Source of the DNA: Oscillatoria sp. FACHB-1406
GTDB taxonomy: Bacteria > Cyanobacteriota > Cyanobacteriia > Cyanobacteriales > Spirulinaceae
NCBI RefSeq assembly: GCF_014698145.1
Contig: NZ_JACJSM010000034.1
Span: forward strand, 1 to 52,897
Reading direction: 5' to 3'
DNA: 52,897 bases
How positions within the stretch are numbered: position 1 is the first letter of the stretch; each line of letters opens with the position of its first letter. Below the pieces are notes generated by a model, which ran no database searches, had not been told where the DNA came from, and worked only from the letters and a program-made list of their open reading frames with translations. A program made the translations under genes and the position numbers. Shown piece after piece: positions 1 through 7,870 of this stretch.

Positions 1-332
1 TTTCCCAAAATGGCAGTTGAGATTGGGATTGGATTCTAAAAAGAGCGAAAAACCTCGCTATCAGAGCGTGAGAAACCGAGGCAGAGCTATGTCGCACAGA
101 GGGCTACTATTTGTCGTGCGGAATGTGGGTTGGATTTATGTTTGAAGTCTTATCGAATCATTTTTTAGCATGATTTCTCGGCTTGAGCTTATCGAATTGT
201 TCTGAGTGGTGCGATGTGCGGTTTGTTCTGGGAGGGGCAGCACACTGAATGGGGTTGTGTTAGGCATGGGTCGTTTCCTCATGCTTGCGTACTGATTACC
301 AGTGTACTTTGCCTAAATGAAAACATTAAGCC
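1..332. other. Non-coding region downstream of the Mo-enzyme operon
   Basis: No convincing gene lies here. The longest open stretches are under about 45 codons and match nothing I recognise. The notable content is one copy of a 39-bp dispersed repeat (130-169), whose close twin sits on the other side of the operon. A short related string (CTTATCGAAT-type) recurs at about 188-197. Confidence 0.6.
130..169 (+). repeat. Dispersed direct repeat, copy 1
   Basis: About 39 bp beginning TTGGATTTATGTTTGAAG and ending in CATTTTTTAGC. It matches 7412-7450 in the same orientation with one substitution and one missing T. The two copies bracket the Mo-oxidoreductase operon (333-7238). Function unknown. 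Confidence 0.85.
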
Positions 333-971
333 CTAATTAGTATTAGAAACCTTCGCGATCGCACTGCTGTAATCATGAGGAGTATCGATATCAATGATTC
401 CTTGAGGGAACGAAACTCGTGCAACTTGTCGAATATACTTTTGAATGATTTTTCTCGCACCCATATCGCCACTGAGGGCAGTTAGTTGAGTAAAAAAAGA
501 GCGATCGAATAAAGCAGGAACGCCTATAACTTGAGTATATTCTGAAGCAACAATAGGCGCAGAAGTTGTTCGATAAACGTCAATTAGTTGCTCAATTAAA
601 TGAGGAGATACAAAAGGTTGGTCGCACAACATTAATATCGCTGCTTCCGTTTGAGAATAGCTTCTACTTAGGGTTTCTATTCCCATCCGAATTGACGTAC
701 CCATTCCCTGATGCCAAAGTGGATTTTCAATCGTTTTTACCGATGCAGCTATCTCTGGTTTAATGCGATCGCAATAGGCTCCAAGAACAACAATAACGGG
801 ATGACAAACCGATGCAGTTGCTACCTCAACGGCGTGTTGAATCAAACTTCGTCCGTTATATTCGAGCAGTTGTTTTGCTTTTCCCATACGGGTTGAAGCC
901 CCCGCAGCTAGGATGATAATTGCGATGGATGATTCCTTTTTTCTCACGGGCTGAGCAGTAGAAAGCGTCAT
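333..971 (-). CDS. mocA: MocA-like molybdenum cofactor cytidylyltransferase
   Basis: A 212-residue nucleotidyltransferase of the MobA/MocA type, expected to attach CMP to molybdopterin and make the dinucleotide cofactor. The N-terminal nucleotide-binding signature LAAGASTRMGKAKQLL (about residues 21-36) has the LAAG...K.LL form seen in MocA, where MobA usually has LAGG. CDQP near residue 116 is the metal/substrate loop. The gene is last in the operon and overlaps the XdhC-type gene by 4 bp. PaoABC-type enzymes use the cytosine dinucleotide cofactor, so the context supports MocA over MobA, but CTP specificity is inferred. Confidence 0.85.
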   Translation of the reverse strand: MTLSTAQPVRKKESSIAIIILAAGASTRMGKAKQLLEYNGRSLIQHAVEVATASVCHPVIVVLGAYCDRIKPEIAASVKTIENPLWHQGMGTSIRMGIETLSRSYSQTEAAILMLCDQPFVSPHLIEQLIDVYRTTSAPIVASEYTQVIGVPALFDRSFFTQLTALSGDMGARKIIQKYIRQVARVSFPQGIIDIDTPHDYSSAIAKVSNTN

Positions 972-2128
972 AAAGTAGAAACATAATGCTCTTTTAATAT
1001 ATCGACTGGCGAAACTTTAACGGTCAGTTTTTGATGAATAGAACCCTTACGGTCTTTCAACATCCCGCCACAACGATTTGATAAGACAGCTTGAATTTCT
1101 GCAATAATTGCGATCGCAATCTCTTGAGGTGTCTCTGCACCAATATCGAGTCCGACTGGAAAATATAATTTATCTAACTGTTCTTTTGAATGATGGATCT
1201 GTTGCAGTATTTCGTTAGTGCGCTGTTTCGCTCCTAAAATTCCTATGTACTTTACCGAAGAAGGCAACAACATTTTTAAAATTTCGAGGTCGTCGAAGTA
1301 ATTATGAGTCATCACCACAGCAACGGTATCTAAATCGATACTGACTTGCTTATCAAGCATTTCTCGACGGGTAAGAATGACACGATCTGCCATCAAAAAG
1401 CGATCGCGGGTTACTTCATTCGCCCTACAATCGACGACTGTAACCTGCCAGCCTAATGCTTTGGCAAATTGTACGATAGAAATCGCATCGCTTCCCGCGC
1501 CAAAGATAATCAGTGGTGTCGGCGGATGAATGACTTCTATAAAGACTTCTATACTACCACCAGGAAGTTGATATTGATTGATGTTCGATTGTTGAGCGTG
1601 AAGGGCAGATTTCGCCTCGTAGACGAGAGTCTGCCATAAATTTGGGTCTTCGATATCGCTGGAGATAGAACCATCTGAAGCCAGCATCAATCTAGCACCG
1701 ATCGCAATTTCAACCGAACCTTCAACCTTAAAAACAGTTGCAATAACGCCTCGCTGTCTTTTATTGAAACATTGTTGTATAAAAGGTAATGGATTGAGCG
1801 AGCGAGCGAGACGTTCGATGAGAACTTGCACTACACCATTACAACCGATACCAAATCCCCAAATAATATCTTCATCAGCCGTAGTATCGTAAGTGACAAC
1901 AATCGGTCTGCCAGATGGCATTCTTTGGCGAGTATGTTCGAGAACATCGTTTTCCAAACAGCCGCCGCTAATCGCTCCTACCATTTGCCCCGTACTCGTC
2001 ATTAACATACGGGCACCAGGTCGCCGATAAGTCGAACCTTGAGTATTGACAATTGTAGCTAAATATGAGTCCTCCTTTTTTTGCTGACATTCCTCAAAGA
2101 CTTTCAGAATTGCTTGTAATTCGTTCAT
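968..2128 (-). CDS. XdhC/CoxI family Mo-enzyme maturation factor
   Basis: A 386-residue XdhC/CoxI family protein. Family members bind and protect the sulfurated molybdenum cofactor and hand it to the large subunit of xanthine dehydrogenase-type enzymes. The N-terminal XdhC_CoxI region shows NTQGSTYRRPGARM and a GGCLE motif. A C-terminal Rossmann domain starts with LIIFGAGSDA around residue 208 and runs into GWQVTVVDCR. It overlaps the Mo-subunit gene upstream and the MocA-like gene downstream by 4 bp each, so the three are probably co-translated. It plays the role of E. coli PaoD. Confidence 0.92.
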   Translation of the reverse strand: MNELQAILKVFEECQQKKEDSYLATIVNTQGSTYRRPGARMLMTSTGQMVGAISGGCLENDVLEHTRQRMPSGRPIVVTYDTTADEDIIWGFGIGCNGVVQVLIERLARSLNPLPFIQQCFNKRQRGVIATVFKVEGSVEIAIGARLMLASDGSISSDIEDPNLWQTLVYEAKSALHAQQSNINQYQLPGGSIEVFIEVIHPPTPLIIFGAGSDAISIVQFAKALGWQVTVVDCRANEVTRDRFLMADRVILTRREMLDKQVSIDLDTVAVVMTHNYFDDLEILKMLLPSSVKYIGILGAKQRTNEILQQIHHSKEQLDKLYFPVGLDIGAETPQEIAIAIIAEIQAVLSNRCGGMLKDRKGSIHQKLTVKVSPVDILKEHYVSTL

Positions 2129-4245
2129 AAAAGCTTATCGGGTGTGATGGGCAAATCGCGAATTCGCTTGCCCGTGGCATGATAAACCGCATTGGCAACA
2201 GCCGCCGCGACCCCAGTAATGCCAATTTCTCCTACGCCACGAGCGCCTACAGGATTGAATTTGAGATCGGGTTTGCCGACAAATGCCACATCGATGCGAG
2301 GAATATCGGCATGAGAAGCAACATGATAGGTTGCCAAGTCGTAAACGACCGGATTGCCCAAATTGGGATCGAGTTCGCCTTCTTCCATCAAAGCGTGACT
2401 GATGCCCATAATGATTCCACCCCGCACTTGACTCGCCGCCGTTTTGACGTTGATAACGCGCCCTATATCCATGACGGAGAGCCAGCGCGTAACCCGCAAG
2501 CGTCCGATTTCTTCATCGATCGCTACTTCGCAGAAATGGGCACCCGATGAATGAAAAGCATACTTTTTCTTTTCTTCCCCTGGAGCAGTTGAAGCCGTTG
2601 CTTCCCAGGCGGCGCGTCCAGATTCCTTCAAAATAGCGATCGCTTCTGGAGCGTTTTTTGTCTTAGCTTCTTGAAGCACTTTTTCGCAAGCACCCTTAAC
2701 CGCAGGCAAAAGGGATGCCGTCATTTGAGAGCCTCCCGCAATTCCCCCATCGGGCAAGCGAGAATCCCCCAATTCCACCCGAATTTGCTCGACGGGCAAA
2801 CCCAAGGCTTCTGATGCCGTCATCGCAACTACAGTATAAGCACCCGTTCCCATATCGTTTCCTGCCGTCAAGACGTGAGCCGTACCATCGGGCAAAAGTC
2901 TTACTTTAGCGGAAGTCGCGCCGCGATTGCCGGGATATGTAGCGGCTGCTATGCCAATACCAACGAGCTTGCCATCGCGGGTAAGCGAGCGAGGTTTTTG
3001 GCGTTCCTGCCAGCCAAAGCGTTCTGCCCCCACCTTGAGACAATCGGCAAAATGATGCTCGGAAAAGGGTAAATTCTTGCGTTGGTCGCCTTTTGCGATG
3101 TTTTTGAGCCGTAGAGCAATTGGATCGATATTCAACTTCCAAGCCAGTTCGTCCATTGCCGATTCTAAGGCCCACATCCCTGGAGTTTCACCAGGTGCGC
3201 GCATAAAAGTAGGCGTTCCCACATTCATAATCGCCAACTCTTGATAGAGTCGGATATTGGGGCTTTCATACATCACGGGAACCATTTTAGTACAAGGTTC
3301 GCTAAATTCACCTGCTGGTGAGGCGGCAGACTTTACCTCGTGTTCGATCGCGTTTAAGGTTCCATCTGGGGTTGCACTAAGACGGATGCGCTGTTCGGTG
3401 TGCGATCTGTGTCCGGTGTTAGCGGTCATTTGACGGCGCGAGACAACGACTTTGAGAGGTTTTCCTACTTGTCTAGCAGCCGCGGCACAAAGCAACCCGT
3501 GGGGCCAAGGAAACGCTTTTGAACCAAAAGCTCCGCCAATGTAAGGACTCAGGAGTCTAACGCGCTCTGCTGGCAAGCCTAACACTTCAGCATAGGTTCG
3601 CTGCCCCACCAATACCGCCTGGGAAGGTTCGTAAATCGTAACGGCATCTTTGCCCCGCCACTGAGCAATAATGGCAGGGGGTTCCATCGGTGCATGATGC
3701 TCCATCGAAGTCAAATAAGTTGCCTCAACGGTCAGAGCGGGATCGCTCTGTGGCACCTTTCCACTGGCAAAACTACCTTTTTCAAAATTGAGCTTTTCCC
3801 CCATCATCCCTGGAGCTTCTTTATAAGTCGCCTTTTCCGGCTCGACCAGGGGAGATTGCGTATCGTACTCCACCTCGACCAAATGAGAGGCATGACGCGC
3901 GCGCTCAAAGGTATCGGCCACAACTAAGCCAATAATTTGTCCCCCATAATGAATGCGATCGTCCGCTAAGGGCAAGCGCGATTCGTAGGTCATCGAGGTC
4001 ATGAAATCGTTGGTAGGTTTAAAAAGTTTCGGCGCATTGCGATGGGTAAAAACGGCGATAACCCCTGGAGATTTTTCGGCAGCGCGGGTGTTAATAGTAC
4101 GAATTCGACCTTTGGCAATTGTCGAAGTGACTAAATAGCCATGTACTAACCCTTGAATTTGATGTTCGGCAGAGTAGGTAGCTTTACCCGTAACCTTTGC
4201 CCGTCCATCGATGCGGTTGAGTGAAGTTTTCATTGGCTCGTTCAT
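2125..4245 (-). CDS. paoC: Aldehyde/xanthine oxidoreductase, molybdopterin-binding subunit (PaoC/YagR type)
   Basis: Large catalytic subunit of a xanthine oxidase-family enzyme, 706 residues from the start chosen here. After the start comes the conserved RIDGRAKVTGKATYSAE opening. Cofactor and active-site segments include GGAFGSK, RAPGE and, near the C-terminus, GARGVGEIG with the expected catalytic Glu. An in-frame ATG at 4311 would add 22 residues, but that extension is encoded by what looks like the flank of the inserted IS200/IS605 element. The ATG at 4243-4245 has an AGGA ribosome site about 7 nt upstream and gives the family-typical N-terminus. The IS element separates it from the FAD-subunit gene, so expression may depend on read-through or a new promoter. 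Confidence 0.93.
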   Translation of the reverse strand: MNEPMKTSLNRIDGRAKVTGKATYSAEHQIQGLVHGYLVTSTIAKGRIRTINTRAAEKSPGVIAVFTHRNAPKLFKPTNDFMTSMTYESRLPLADDRIHYGGQIIGLVVADTFERARHASHLVEVEYDTQSPLVEPEKATYKEAPGMMGEKLNFEKGSFASGKVPQSDPALTVEATYLTSMEHHAPMEPPAIIAQWRGKDAVTIYEPSQAVLVGQRTYAEVLGLPAERVRLLSPYIGGAFGSKAFPWPHGLLCAAAARQVGKPLKVVVSRRQMTANTGHRSHTEQRIRLSATPDGTLNAIEHEVKSAASPAGEFSEPCTKMVPVMYESPNIRLYQELAIMNVGTPTFMRAPGETPGMWALESAMDELAWKLNIDPIALRLKNIAKGDQRKNLPFSEHHFADCLKVGAERFGWQERQKPRSLTRDGKLVGIGIAAATYPGNRGATSAKVRLLPDGTAHVLTAGNDMGTGAYTVVAMTASEALGLPVEQIRVELGDSRLPDGGIAGGSQMTASLLPAVKGACEKVLQEAKTKNAPEAIAILKESGRAAWEATASTAPGEEKKKYAFHSSGAHFCEVAIDEEIGRLRVTRWLSVMDIGRVINVKTAASQVRGGIIMGISHALMEEGELDPNLGNPVVYDLATYHVASHADIPRIDVAFVGKPDLKFNPVGARGVGEIGITGVAAAVANAVYHATGKRIRDLPITPDKLL

Positions 4246-4267
4246 CGAAAATCCTGGGTCTGAAACC

Positions 4268-4293
4268 CCGCCCAATAGCTGCGCTCCGGGCGG
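4268..4293. repeat. GC-rich hairpin at the left flank of the tnpB element
   Basis: CCGCCC and GGGCGG separated by 14 nt. The surrounding string (GAAACCCCGCCC ... GGGCGGCTTTATA) closely resembles the hairpin at 44851-44877 (GAAACCCCGTCC ... GGACGGCTTTACA). This suggests both derive from IS200/IS605-type ends. Confidence 0.6.
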
Positions 4294-4317
4294 CTTTATA
4301 TTTGAAACCATGCTATA

Positions 4318-4339
4318 CTGGGATGAGTTAACATCTCAG
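4318..4339. repeat. Left subterminal hairpin of the tnpB element
   Basis: CTGGGATG and CATCTCAG form an 8-bp stem (one G-U pair) with a 6-nt loop, ending 4 nt before the tnpB start codon. The position fits a left-end hairpin recognised by TnpA in IS200/IS605 elements. Confidence 0.65.
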
Positions 4340-4343
4340 TTAA

Positions 4344-5474
4344 ATGCAGACTATATCAGTTCGTTGTAAGCTTCAAGTCCCACCAGAATTGCGTCAAGAG
4401 ATTGACCGCACTCTGAGCGGGTTTGCCGATGCTTGCAACCAAATATTGTCTGTAGCTAAACGCGATAATTGCTGGAATACGACTAAGCTCCATCACAAGG
4501 TTTACAAACCAGTGCGGGAAGCGACGGGGTTGAAAGCTAATCACGTCTGCCAAGCAATTCGTCGCGTTATTGGCAATGCCAAAGCTGTTAAAGAAGTCCA
4601 TAAGTTTAGACCAACATCTCTCAACTTGGATACGCGGACTTTTAGTTATATTGAGGAATCGCAAACAGTTGGCGTAACTTTGATGTGCGGTCGAGTCAAG
4701 TTCAAATTGAGTATTGGCAACTATCAGTTGGCATTGCTCAAAGGGCAATCCCCAACTGCTGCTACGCTTAAAAAGACAAAACTCGGCGACTACTACATCA
4801 ATATCTGTGTCAATCTGCCTACTGAGCCAACTGGGAAAACACCTAAAGTAATTGGTGTCGATCTCGGTCGTCGCGAAATTGCTACCACCTCTACGGGTAA
4901 AACCTGGAGCGGTCAGCAAATCCAAGCGGTTCGGGATAGGTACAGTCGAGTTAGGGCTAACGTTCAATCCAAACGCACTCGCAGTTCGAGAAGACTGTTG
5001 AGAAGGCTTTCTAGGAGAGAACAAAGATTTCAAAAATGGCTCAACCATAATATTTCTTGCCAGCTAATTCGAGAAGCGAAAGAATTGAATGCGGCGCTGG
5101 CATTTGAGTATCTGACTGATATTAGGCAGTCTTTAAACCAAAAGCCACGGAGTAAAACAGAACGGCGGCGCACGAATAATTGGAGTTTTTACCAATTGCG
5201 AATGTTTGTCCAATACAAAGCAGCAATTGTGGGAATTCCAGTTGTGTTTGTGCCTCCTGCATACACTTCCCAAACTTGCGCGCGCTGCGGTCACGTCCAC
5301 ACCGAAAAAGGGAAATCGTTTCGCAATGGTAAGAAGTTTAAGTGTTTGCATTGTGGTTTTGAGTTTGACGCTGATTTAAACGCTAGTTTGAACATTTCTG
5401 CACTGGGGATGTCCGTAATCCATCCTGAAAGTCCGGGGATGAGTTGTCAGTTAGAGGGACAGTTGTCTCTATGA
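4344..5474 (+). CDS. tnpB: RNA-guided endonuclease TnpB (IS200/IS605 OrfB family)
   Basis: A full-length 376-residue TnpB. The split RuvC active site looks intact: Asp173 in GVDLGRRE, Glu255 in AFEYLTD, and Asp344 in DADLNASLN. A four-Cys zinc ribbon (CARCGH ... CLHCGF) lies between the second and third catalytic segments at about residues 313-340. TnpB proteins use an omega-RNA from the 3' end of the element to cut DNA next to a short motif, which preserves the element when TnpA excises it. No tnpA is present, so the copy is non-autonomous. It is transcribed against the surrounding operon. Confidence 0.95.
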   Translation: MQTISVRCKLQVPPELRQEIDRTLSGFADACNQILSVAKRDNCWNTTKLHHKVYKPVREATGLKANHVCQAIRRVIGNAKAVKEVHKFRPTSLNLDTRTFSYIEESQTVGVTLMCGRVKFKLSIGNYQLALLKGQSPTAATLKKTKLGDYYINICVNLPTEPTGKTPKVIGVDLGRREIATTSTGKTWSGQQIQAVRDRYSRVRANVQSKRTRSSRRLLRRLSRREQRFQKWLNHNISCQLIREAKELNAALAFEYLTDIRQSLNQKPRSKTERRRTNNWSFYQLRMFVQYKAAIVGIPVVFVPPAYTSQTCARCGHVHTEKGKSFRNGKKFKCLHCGFEFDADLNASLNISALGMSVIHPESPGMSCQLEGQLSL

Positions 5475-5500
5475 GCGATATCTCAAATCTGTGGCTAAAG

Positions 5501-5521
5501 CTCTGTCCCTTTAGGGCGGAG
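5501..5521 (+). ncRNA. Right-end hairpin, probable 3' part of the TnpB omega-RNA
   Basis: CTCTGTCC and GGGCGGAG form an 8-bp stem (two G-U pairs) around a 5-nt loop. It begins 26 nt after the tnpB stop and is followed by GTAAGCTTAC. In this family the right-end hairpin is both the transposition substrate and the scaffold end of the guide RNA. Any guide would be read from about 5531 onward, that is, from the 3' end of the FAD-subunit gene. RNA production is inferred, not seen. Confidence 0.55.
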
Positions 5522-5526
5522 TAAGC

Positions 5527-6522
5527 TTACGCGATTCCTCCTCCTTGGGCTGACACGGTTAAGGCACGACGAATGGCACGCTTGGCCATCTCAACTTTAA
5601 AAACATTATGTTTTAGGGGCTTAGCTCCTTTTAAAGCAATCTCAGCGGCTTGTTGAAAGGTTGCCGTTTCTGGGGCTTTGCCTTTTAAAAACTCTTCGGC
5701 TTCGAGCGATCGCCAGGGTTTATGCGCTACCCCTCCGAGTGCCATACGCCCTTGCTGAATTTTGCCATCTTGAATATCCAAAGCAACCGCTACAGAAACC
5801 AAGGCAAAGGCATAGGAAGCGCGATCGCGTAACTTCAAATACACGCCAGATTTAGCAAAAGATGTAGGCGGCAAAAGCACTGCCGTAATGATTTCTCCAG
5901 GCGCAAGATTATTATCCAACTGAGGCGTGTTGCCTGGAAGTCGATGAAACTCGGTAAAAGGAATTTCTCGGGTTCCCCGCGCTCCTTCAACTTCAACAAT
6001 GGCATCTAATGCCGCTAATGGCACGCACATATCCGAAGGATTAACCGCGACACATTGGTCGCTTGCGCCTAAAATCGCGTGCATTTTATTAATTCCAGTC
6101 GCCGCCGGACAGCCCGAACCAGGTTGCCGCTTATTACAGGCAAACGCCGTATCGTAATAATAGGGGCAGCGAGTGCGCTGCATTAAGTTGCCGCCAACGG
6201 TAGCCATATTGCGAATTTGCTGCGATGCCCCCGATAGAATGGCACGGGACAGCAAGGGATAGTTACTGCGGATCTCAGGATGATCGGCTACTGCGGTATT
6301 ACTAACCAATGCCCCAATGCGAAGTCTTCCATCGCGGGTACGCTCGATTTTGTTGAGATTCAAGCGGGAGATATCGATGAGTTGCGAGGGTTCGTCGAGA
6401 AAAACTTTGAGGCGATCGATTAAATTAGTCCCCCCTGCAATAAATTTAGCCGTTTTTTCTTGGCTTGCTTTTTGGATGGCATCTTTGGTCGAGATGGCCC
6501 GAAGATAAGTAAAATTTTTCAC
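5527..6522 (-). CDS. paoB: Aldehyde oxidoreductase FAD-binding subunit (PaoB/YagS type)
   Basis: A 331-residue FAD-binding medium subunit that relays electrons from the 2Fe-2S subunit. The FAD pocket is marked by FIAGGTNLIDRLK near residue 28 and by ATVGGNLMQRTRC around residue 108. The segment CPYYYDTAFACNKR followed by PGSGCPA is the cysteine-bearing insertion that in E. coli PaoB holds an extra [4Fe-4S] cluster; xanthine dehydrogenase FAD subunits generally lack it. This places the enzyme with PaoABC. The start overlaps the 2Fe-2S gene by 4 bp. The stop codon coincides with the inferred right end of the IS element, so the last codon or so may have been altered by the insertion. Confidence 0.93.
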   Translation of the reverse strand: MKNFTYLRAISTKDAIQKASQEKTAKFIAGGTNLIDRLKVFLDEPSQLIDISRLNLNKIERTRDGRLRIGALVSNTAVADHPEIRSNYPLLSRAILSGASQQIRNMATVGGNLMQRTRCPYYYDTAFACNKRQPGSGCPAATGINKMHAILGASDQCVAVNPSDMCVPLAALDAIVEVEGARGTREIPFTEFHRLPGNTPQLDNNLAPGEIITAVLLPPTSFAKSGVYLKLRDRASYAFALVSVAVALDIQDGKIQQGRMALGGVAHKPWRSLEAEEFLKGKAPETATFQQAAEIALKGAKPLKHNVFKVEMAKRAIRRALTVSAQGGGIA

Positions 6523-7238
6523 GCTGATTCCTCTGCATCTTGCACCAACATTAATGCCGTCGGATCGGGCGGGGTTTGTCCGGTTGCTTGTTGTACTGCC
6601 GCGACGATGCCGTTATAAGCACTACAGCGACAAAGATTGCCGCTCAATCGTTCGCGAATTTCTGTTTCAGACAATTGAGCGAGTTGCGGCGGACTATTGA
6701 GATCTGCGGTGATGGCGCTAGCACAACCGCGTTTGACTTCATCTAGTAAAGCAACGGTCGCACAAATTTGTCCGGGAGTACAGTAACCGCACTGAAAACC
6801 ATCATTTTCAACAAAGGCAGCTTGCACGGGATGTAAAGTTTCGCCTTGTGCCAACCCTTCAATCGTGACGATTTCCTTGCCATCTTGCATGATAGCTAAA
6901 GCGAGACAAGAATAAACTCGCTGTCCGTCGATCAGTACCGTACAAGCGCCGCATTGTCCGTGGTCGCAACCTTTTTTACTGCCCGTTAAGTCAAGCCTTT
7001 CTCGCAGTGCGTCTAGAAGCGTTACGCGCGGTTCGATGTTGAGGGTTTGCTCTTTACCGTTGATTTTAAGCGTTACTTGCGCTTCTCCTTGAGCCGTTGG
7101 CGTTACGGATGTTCCTTGTTGGGCTTGAGCCGATTTAATCAACGATGGAGCGGCGATCGCTCCTCCTGCTGCTGTTATTGCCCTTCCTAAAAAACCCCGT
7201 CGAGATGACGATCCCCATCTTTTGTTTTGGTCTGCCAT
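6519..7238 (-). CDS. paoA: Aldehyde oxidoreductase 2Fe-2S subunit with Tat signal (PaoA/YagT type)
   Basis: A 239-residue iron-sulfur subunit. The N-terminus carries a twin-arginine signal (SSRRGFLGRA, then a small-residue hydrophobic stretch ending near AQA, about residue 39), so the folded heterotrimer is likely exported to the periplasm. The plant-type ferredoxin cluster shows CDHGQCGAC plus a later Cys (about residues 89-111). The second 2Fe-2S domain shows CGYCTPGQ and the LSGNLCRCSAY motif. It is the first gene of the operon. A strong inverted repeat 60-90 nt upstream may be regulatory. Natural substrates are probably aromatic aldehydes by analogy to PaoABC, which is inferred. Confidence 0.94.
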   Translation of the reverse strand: MADQNKRWGSSSRRGFLGRAITAAGGAIAAPSLIKSAQAQQGTSVTPTAQGEAQVTLKINGKEQTLNIEPRVTLLDALRERLDLTGSKKGCDHGQCGACTVLIDGQRVYSCLALAIMQDGKEIVTIEGLAQGETLHPVQAAFVENDGFQCGYCTPGQICATVALLDEVKRGCASAITADLNSPPQLAQLSETEIRERLSGNLCRCSAYNGIVAAVQQATGQTPPDPTALMLVQDAEESA

Positions 7239-7298
7239 TTGTTTTTCTGGTAGCTTGAGTGTTCTCCGAAATGCTGGGCAAGCTCGACTAAATATATG

Positions 7299-7325
7299 TT
7301 TGAGAGTGTTCTATCCACTCTCAAA
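7299..7325. promoter_or_regulatory. Inverted repeat in the leader of the oxidoreductase operon
   Basis: TTTGAGAGTG and CACTCTCAAA form a perfect 10-bp inverted repeat with a 7-nt spacer, about 60 nt upstream of the first gene of the operon. It could be an operator or an RNA hairpin. No adjacent regulator gene was found. Confidence 0.55.
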
Positions 7326-7411
7326 ACAATCGCCATTGTTTTAATGGGTTGGGAAGTGTTTTGCACGAACATATTTTCTTCTGTTGAATTATAACAGCTA
7401 AATATTCGCGC

Positions 7412-7450
7412 TTGGATTTATGTTTGAAGTCTTAGCGAATCATTTTTAGC
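7412..7450 (+). repeat. Dispersed direct repeat, copy 2
   Basis: Near-identical to 130-169 and in the same orientation, upstream of the oxidoreductase operon. Together the copies enclose about 7.2 kb containing the operon and its IS element. Confidence 0.85.
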
Positions 7451-7603
7451 TGGGGTACTGCGTTTGAGGTTGATTCGCGCTTGGATAGTGTCGAGAGGCG
7501 ATCGCCCCAAACTCATGAGAACTAGAGAGTAAGGTCGCTCTTTCAGAGGCAGGCTAAAGCGCGATCGCATACAATAAGAGCAGCATTCCTGCCATAGTCC
7601 TCT

Positions 7604-7870
7604 ATGCAAATTGTTCTCCCACCCGAACTTGAAGAACTCGTGCAGCGCCAACTGGTTAGCGGCAAATATCAGACTGCGATCGACGTTCTTATTGCAGGTG
7701 CAAAACTCCTCGAACAGCAAGAAGACATTTATCAGGGACGACTGCAAGAACTCCAACAGGAAGCCCTTATTGGATGGGAAGCCGCTCAACGGGGTGAACT
7801 CGTCGATGGCTCCACCGCAATGACACAAATTCGCGCTAATCTACATTCTCGTCATGCTACCCAGCCATGA
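7604..7870 (+). CDS. ParD-like antitoxin
   Basis: An 88-residue antitoxin of the type II ParD/CopG-like class. The N-terminal strand MQIVLPPELEELV followed by two helices fits a ribbon-helix-helix DNA-binding domain. The acidic, Gln-rich C-terminal half is the usual toxin-wrapping segment. It overlaps the toxin gene by 4 bp (ATGA), the standard antitoxin-toxin coupling. A TACAAT -10-like box lies at 7570-7575. It should bind its own promoter and neutralise the downstream toxin. Confidence 0.85.
   Translation: MQIVLPPELEELVQRQLVSGKYQTAIDVLIAGAKLLEQQEDIYQGRLQELQQEALIGWEAAQRGELVDGSTAMTQIRANLHSRHATQP

Larger units (their letters stand above)
4262..5530 (+). mobile_element. IS200/IS605-type element carrying only tnpB
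   Basis: A roughly 1.25-kb insertion between the Mo-subunit gene (start 4245) and the FAD-subunit gene (stop 5527), oriented against the operon. It holds one tnpB and no tnpA. Hairpins occur at the left (4268-4293 and 4318-4339) and at the right (5501-5521), with a terminal TTAC at 5527-5530. Subterminal hairpins without long terminal inverted repeats are characteristic of this family. Exact ends are inferred; the left end could lie anywhere from about 4262 to 4318. The right end overlaps the stop codon of the FAD gene. Confidence 0.75.

Noticed and set aside
4356-5048. A 230-codon minus-strand frame opposite tnpB
   Set aside because: It is antisense to tnpB, whose motifs are unambiguous. 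It would be a shadow.
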